Part shown: one piece after another, positions 6,884 to 10,447 of the stretch
Numbering within the stretch: position 1 is the first letter of the stretch
Layout: each line of letters opens with the position of its first letter
DNA from: UBA2450 sp045132035
Lineage (GTDB): Bacteria; Bacillota_I; Bacilli_A; RFN20; CAG-826
NCBI GenBank assembly: GCA_045132035.1
Contig: JBGURM010000020.1
Location: 1 to 10,447 of the forward strand
Direction of reading: 5' to 3'
Length of the DNA stretch: 10,447 nucleotides
The notes under the pieces: model-generated
Databases searched by the model: none
What the model saw: the letters and a program-made list of their open reading frames with translations, nothing else
Told to the model about the DNA's origin: nothing
Program-made: the position numbers and the translations under genes

Positions 6884-7777
6884 TTATTCCTTTACACCAC
6901 CCATATTTACGCCTTTAGCGAAATATTTTTGGATAAATGGATAAATAACTAAGATTGGGATAATTGCCACGATGATCAAGGCATAAATCGCTGAGTTTGG
7001 CGAATAGTCAAGATTCATAAGTGACGGTAAGTTATCAGAAGATGTGTATTCTTCTAACATCAATCTGATAAAGACTTGAAGTGGTTGTTCGGCGGTATTA
7101 GAAATCATTTGTCTTGCCCAGAAGTAACCATTCCAACGAGAGATTGCGAAGAATAAGGCAACAGTCGCGATTGTGGATTTTGACATTGGGAGATAAACCT
7201 TTGTCAAGATTTGGAATTCACTAGCACCATCGACTCTTGATGCTTCTTCAATTTCACTGGAAACGCCTTCGAAGGAGTTTCTTAAGAGAATAATATTCAT
7301 AGCCGCCATACCCATGGCAATAACGACTAACCACTTGTCATCGGTAATGCCGAATAAGTTAAAGGCTTCTTTTGTTTGTAAATAGTTAATATATTGTGGA
7401 ACGATACCAGCGGAGAACCACATTGTGAAGACTAAGAAAAAGTTGAATCCTTTTCTAAAAAGTAATCTCTTCTTACTTAATGCATAACCACCTAAGATAG
7501 CAACACCCATTGCCCAGATAGTACCAAAGATAGTTAAGAACAATGTATTTGAGTATGCATTCCAGAAGGAGTTGTTATTGAAGATTTCTCTAAAAGCTAA
7601 GAATTGAACATCTTTTGGGAATAAGATGATTTGGTTATAGTTAACCGCATCTTTTCCTGAAATAGAGGAACTAATCGCATATACGAATGGGTATAAACAC
7701 GCAAGGGCGAAAATACCTAATAATGTATAGGCGATGATTTTGAATATAAGTTCAGTTACTTCAAGACGACGTTTCAT
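6884..7777 (-). CDS. Carbohydrate ABC transporter permease, LplC/YtcP-like (CUT1, MalG side)
   Basis: Integral membrane subunit of 297 aa, one half of the translocation channel. Six hydrophobic segments are visible, from about 12-36 through to 263-285. The EAA loop that docks onto the ATPase is EEASRVDGA followed by LPMSK (177-200), as in MalG-type permeases. The C-terminus (QKYFAKGVNMGGVKE) matches the characteristic ending of the LplC/YtcP group. Start ATG is preceded by AGAAGG, and the gene begins 21 bp after the LplB-like permease and ends 27 bp before the lipoprotein gene. The order permease-permease-binding protein is common in Firmicute importers for complex oligosaccharides, including plant cell-wall fragments. 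Family and role are well supported; substrate is not shown. Confidence 0.95.
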   Translation of the reverse strand: MKRRLEVTELIFKIIAYTLLGIFALACLYPFVYAISSSISGKDAVNYNQIILFPKDVQFLAFREIFNNNSFWNAYSNTLFLTIFGTIWAMGVAILGGYALSKKRLLFRKGFNFFLVFTMWFSAGIVPQYINYLQTKEAFNLFGITDDKWLVVIAMGMAAMNIILLRNSFEGVSSEIEEASRVDGASEFQILTKVYLPMSKSTIATVALFFAISRWNGYFWARQMISNTAEQPLQVFIRLMLEEYTSSDNLPSLMNLDYSPNSAIYALIIVAIIPILVIYPFIQKYFAKGVNMGGVKE

Positions 7778-7798
7778 AAAACCCTTCTATAAAAATTA

Positions 7799-8851
7799 TT
7801 AGTAAAGTGAGACGTTAGAGGCTTTTCTTGCGATTGTATTAGCGCCAATAACAAGAATCATACCTGTTAAGTTATTGATCATTTCGGCTGCAGAACCAAC
7901 AGCTTGGTTACCACCTTCTAAGCCGAGACGATATGAGAATGTAGAGACCACGTCTGCAGTCACCCATGTATCTGTGTTATATAACAACAAGACTTTCTCG
8001 TATCCGATGCTCAAAAGGGAGCCGATTCTATTAATAAGCATAATAACGACAGTTGAAAGGATGCATGGTAAGACGACATATCTCATTTGAGCCATCTTAG
8101 TTGCGCCATCGATTTGGGCAGCTTCATATAAGGTTGGCGAAACTGCAATAATCGCTGCAAAATAGACAATTGAGTCATATCCAGCACCTTCCCAAATACC
8201 TGAAATTTGATAAATCGCGCGGAAATATTGAGGATTATGTAATAAGCCTTTTTCTGCGACATCTTGGCTAACCCAACCAATATTAACTAAGAAGGTAGAT
8301 AAAATACCTTGTCCAGAAACGATGTCACCTTGTTTTAATAACATGGTAACTAAGGAAGTCATAACGACTGTGGACATGAATTTTGGTAAATATGTAAGAA
8401 CTTGGAAAGTTGAACGAACGATATTGTTTTTAATTTCATTAAAGAATAAAGCTAAAATGATTGGCATTGGGAAGCCAAAGCATAATCCATAGAAGCTTAA
8501 TAAGAAAGTATTTCTAAATGCTCTCCAGAAATCAGCGCTTGTACCTGTTCCTGAGAACATTAATTGTTCAAAGTTTGCGAAACCACAATACATTTGGTCG
8601 TTAACTCTAACACCAACTTCGGTGATTTTGAAACAACCGAGTAATTCATACATTGGGAAGTAACGCCAAAATAAGAAAACAAGAATCATTGGAACGAGCA
8701 TTAAATAAAGACGCCAATCTTTAAGAATGGTAAGTCCTGTTAATTTCCAACGGTTCTTTTCTACATCATCACGAACAACTTGTTCTGCGTCTTTAAAAAC
8801 AGCACCAGACTGCTCATCATAAGTCAAAAATTCATCTTTTTTCATAGCCAT
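7799..8851 (-). CDS. Carbohydrate ABC transporter permease, LplB/YteP-like (CUT1, MalF side)
   Basis: Integral membrane partner of the LplC-like permease, 350 aa from the chosen start. Helix 1 (about 47-64) has the family hallmark LYLMLVPMILVFLFWRYFPMYEL. The EAA loop is EAAQIDGA to LP (243-262), which contacts the ATPase. The frame is open back to a TTG at 8914, but that longer reading would translate through a good promoter (8911-8883) and adds an atypical extension, so I reject it. Two ATGs compete, 8851 (MAMKK) and 8845 (MKK); neither has a clear Shine-Dalgarno, and the predicted leader is only about 25 nt and A-rich. The cytoplasmic N-tail of about 45 residues is acidic and polar. First gene of the transporter operon. 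Function is sure; the exact start is uncertain by two codons. Confidence 0.93.
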   Translation of the reverse strand: MAMKKDEFLTYDEQSGAVFKDAEQVVRDDVEKNRWKLTGLTILKDWRLYLMLVPMILVFLFWRYFPMYELLGCFKITEVGVRVNDQMYCGFANFEQLMFSGTGTSADFWRAFRNTFLLSFYGLCFGFPMPIILALFFNEIKNNIVRSTFQVLTYLPKFMSTVVMTSLVTMLLKQGDIVSGQGILSTFLVNIGWVSQDVAEKGLLHNPQYFRAIYQISGIWEGAGYDSIVYFAAIIAVSPTLYEAAQIDGATKMAQMRYVVLPCILSTVVIMLINRIGSLLSIGYEKVLLLYNTDTWVTADVVSTFSYRLGLEGGNQAVGSAAEMINNLTGMILVIGANTIARKASNVSLY

Positions 8852-8882
8852 ATTTAATATTGGTTTTTGATTTGATACTACT

Positions 8883-8911
8883 ATTTTAATTAACAAAATT
8901 TTGAAAGTCAA
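8883..8911 (-). promoter_or_regulatory. Sigma-A type promoter of the transporter operon
   Basis: Reading the minus strand, TTGACT (8911-8906) and TAAAAT (8888-8883) are separated by exactly 17 nt; each hexamer has one mismatch to TTGACA/TATAAT. Transcription would start near 8876, about 25 nt before the first ATG of the LplB-like permease. It lies in the gap after the isomerase gene and is the only convincing promoter I see in the window. The spacer contains a perfect 10-bp palindrome, CAAAATTTTG (8903-8894), which may be chance in AT-rich DNA. Confidence 0.72.
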
Positions 8912-8915
8912 CAAC

Positions 8916-8925
8916 TTGTATACAA
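8916..8925. promoter_or_regulatory. Putative GntR-family operator palindrome TTGTATACAA
   Basis: Perfect 10-bp inverted repeat, 4 bp upstream of the -35 hexamer and 4 bp past the isomerase stop codon. TTGTATACAA is the core of the Bacillus gluconate repressor GntR operator (ACTTGTATACAAGT), and GT-N-AC palindromes of this kind are bound by many GntR-family regulators of sugar-acid genes. Here the + strand reads ACTTGTATACAACA, so one flank also fits. Upstream-of-35 placement could give either activation or repression. No regulator gene is in the window. The site is seen; the binding protein is inferred. Confidence 0.5.
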
Positions 8926-8929
8926 CACA

Positions 8930-9763
8930 TTAATTATTGTATTTTTTAACTAAAGTTAAACTTTCTTCAATATCAACTGGTTTTACACCCTCAAAAATCA
9001 TCGTAGAATCAGGTGCGTATTTCCTAATTGTGTTAATGATAAATTCGAAATCAATAATTCCTTTCCCTAAGCCTACTTGAACAAGTTTTTCCCCTTCCGG
9101 ATAAAAGTCCTTTAAATGGAAAATTTTGATTCTATCTTTGAAAACTTCACATGCGTGAATAAATATGTTTTTGTAATCTTGATAATTACCAATATATAAA
9201 AGATTAAAGATATCAATAGTTACTGAGACATTTTTGGAATTTAATTCATCAACTGCTCTTTTGAGCTGATCAACCGAATAAATAACATGACCATAAGCTG
9301 GTTCGATAAGAATATTTGTGCCACTACTTTCTGCCACATCTTTTAAATGACGGAAGGTCTTCATTGTATCTTGATAGCCTTCTTCGGTTTGATTTTTTGG
9401 GTTATATGTCCATTTATCATCATTATAGGAACCAGTTTCCGTTCCAACATATTGAGCGTTTAATAAACTCGCATATTTTAAATGTTCTTCAAAATATAAG
9501 GTATTTGTTTTAACTAACTCTTTATTTGAATGAACAGGATTAAAATAGGCGCCTAACATTGCAATTTTAATTCCAGCGTCATTAAATTTCTTACCAACTT
9601 CACTTGCGGTTTCTTTATTAAATAATAGAGGGTTACCACTACTATCTTTTAAGGCTTTTTTAAAGACTAGTTGAACATATTCAAAGCCAAATTCTTTGCA
9701 CTTTGAAATAACTTCATCAACTGAACCACTTGCTAAATCGTGTAGACGAACACCTAATTTCAT
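8930..9763 (-). CDS. Sugar phosphate isomerase/epimerase (xylose isomerase-like TIM barrel)
   Basis: Cytoplasmic 277-aa protein of the AP-endonuclease-2/xylose isomerase-like superfamily, full length for the group. It begins KLGVRLHDLASG, followed by alternating strand-helix units. Candidate metal and catalytic residues sit where the family puts them: E109 (YVGTETGS), E154 (ILIEPAYG), D184 (VTIDIFNLL), H216 (IFHLKD) and E258 (MIFEGV), a divalent-metal site that would support keto-aldo isomerisation or epimerisation. The ATG shares its A with the TAA of the UxaA-like gene (TAATG), and GGAG lies about 9 nt upstream, so the two are co-translated. That link points to sugar-acid metabolism, for example a uronate or a downstream keto-sugar. 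The superfamily is too broad (IolE/IolI, hydroxypyruvate isomerase, epimerases) to give a substrate. Superfamily sure, reaction unknown. Confidence 0.88.
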   Translation of the reverse strand: MKLGVRLHDLASGSVDEVISKCKEFGFEYVQLVFKKALKDSSGNPLLFNKETASEVGKKFNDAGIKIAMLGAYFNPVHSNKELVKTNTLYFEEHLKYASLLNAQYVGTETGSYNDDKWTYNPKNQTEEGYQDTMKTFRHLKDVAESSGTNILIEPAYGHVIYSVDQLKRAVDELNSKNVSVTIDIFNLLYIGNYQDYKNIFIHACEVFKDRIKIFHLKDFYPEGEKLVQVGLGKGIIDFEFIINTIRKYAPDSTMIFEGVKPVDIEESLTLVKKYNN

Positions 9764-10447
9764 TAAAGAGTAACTCCGTCTTTAAAGATTGCAATTTCTT
9801 CAAATTTATTAATTTCGTTTTTAGTTTTAATTTCGTTATTTGCGACTTTAACGATGAAATCTAAGAATTCTTCTAATAAGTCATCCATTGAAACTCCATC
9901 AAGTAATTGGCCAGCGTTAAAGTCAATCCATCTACTCTTGAACTCTGCAATATTTGAGTTTGTTGCGACTTTAACAGTAGGAACAACCGTTCCAAATGGA
10001 GTGCCTCTACCTGTAGTAAATAAGATTAAATTTGCCCCAGCGCACGCTAAATTGGTGCAAGCCACCATATCATTTCCTGGTCCATTTAATAAGTTAAGAC
10101 CGGATGTTTTAACTTGATCACCTAAATAAAGGACATCTTTAACTTCAGAATGGCCAGATTTTTGAGTGCATCCTAAAGATTTTTCTTCTAAGGTAGTAAT
10201 TCCACCTTCTTTATTTCCTGGAGATGGGTTTTCATAGCAGACTTGATTATGTTCTGCGTAATAGTTTTTAAATGAATTAATTAAGTTAACGGTTTTATTA
10301 AATGTATCTTTAGAGTCCGCTCTTTCCATAAGAATGGTTTCAGCGCCAAACATTTCTGGAACTTCAGTAAGAATTGTTGTTCCATTAATTGAAGATAAAT
10401 AATCTGACACTCTTCCAACAAGTGGATTAGCGGTGATACCACTAAAC
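9763..10447 (-). CDS. uxaA: UxaA-family altronate/galactarate dehydratase, C-terminal part (cut by window edge)
   Basis: The last 227 residues of a sugar-acid dehydratase that removes water from D-altronate (to 2-keto-3-deoxygluconate) or a related aldarate. A GTG at 10410 could be mistaken for the start. The frame, however, runs on to the edge and encodes FSGITANPLVGR, which is conserved family sequence, so the gene continues outside. Other family stretches: TEVPEMFGAE, SPGNKEGGITTLEEKS, GPGNDMVACTNLACAGA, FTTGRGTPFG and WIDFNAGQLLDG. Full-length members are near 490-500 aa with an N-terminal SAF domain, so roughly half is seen. The stop overlaps the isomerase start by one base. UxaA is part of galacturonate catabolism, but galactarate dehydratases share this C-terminal domain, and the N-terminal half would be needed to choose. 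Family sure; substrate probable only. Confidence 0.9.
   Translation of the reverse strand, partial: FSGITANPLVGRVSDYLSSINGTTILTEVPEMFGAETILMERADSKDTFNKTVNLINSFKNYYAEHNQVCYENPSPGNKEGGITTLEEKSLGCTQKSGHSEVKDVLYLGDQVKTSGLNLLNGPGNDMVACTNLACAGANLILFTTGRGTPFGTVVPTVKVATNSNIAEFKSRWIDFNAGQLLDGVSMDDLLEEFLDFIVKVANNEIKTKNEINKFEEIAIFKDGVTL

Noticed and set aside
8846..8914. Longer permease reading from a TTG at 8914
   Set aside because: It would overlap the promoter hexamers and the region next to the operator, lacks a ribosome site, and adds an atypical N-terminal extension.
9763..10410. GTG at 10410 as the start of the UxaA-like gene
   Set aside because: The frame stays open to the window edge and the upstream codons encode conserved family sequence (FSGITANPLVGR), so this is an internal valine.

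Overview
The window is one face of a low-G+C bacterial chromosome (roughly 35-40 % G+C by eye), with every supported gene on the minus strand. So transcription runs from the right edge to the left. TGA is used as a stop (second ATPase gene, 154-156) and tryptophan is TGG, so the code is standard. Strong AAGGAG-type ribosome sites, a lipobox lipoprotein and Lpl/MsmX-type transport genes point to Firmicutes. A deep-branching Bacilli lineage related to Mollicutes or Erysipelotrichia is my guess, not a demonstration.

Right end (10447-8930): the C-terminal part of a UxaA-family altronate/galactarate dehydratase, cut by the window edge, overlaps by one base a TIM-barrel sugar phosphate isomerase/epimerase gene. 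This looks like the end of a uronate or sugar-acid catabolic operon.

Middle (8929-4594): a 78-bp gap holds a good sigma-A type promoter and, just upstream of its -35 box, a perfect 10-bp palindrome resembling a GntR-family operator. They precede a CUT1 (carbohydrate uptake) importer of the LplB-LplC type: permease, permease, and a long (723 aa) solute-binding lipoprotein. A 13-bp intergenic hairpin lacking a U-tract follows the lipoprotein gene and probably protects or processes its mRNA.

Left part (4593-1): tightly packed small membrane proteins and ATPases in the order 4-TM, 4-TM, MsmX-like ATPase, 4-TM, 4-TM, MsmX-like ATPase. The start of another membrane protein (possibly an ECF S-component-like protein) then overlaps the last ATPase by 4 bases. 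Dedicated CUT1 operons usually have no ATPase or one. Two complete ATPases and four uncharacterised 4-TM proteins in line with a single permease pair is the unusual feature here and the best candidate for an undescribed transporter assembly.

Working model (inference): the lipoprotein captures a uronate-containing or pectin-like oligosaccharide, the two permeases import it, and one or both ATPases drive transport. The 4-TM proteins may be accessory subunits. The upstream enzymes handle the released sugar acids. The substrate cannot be read from the sequence.
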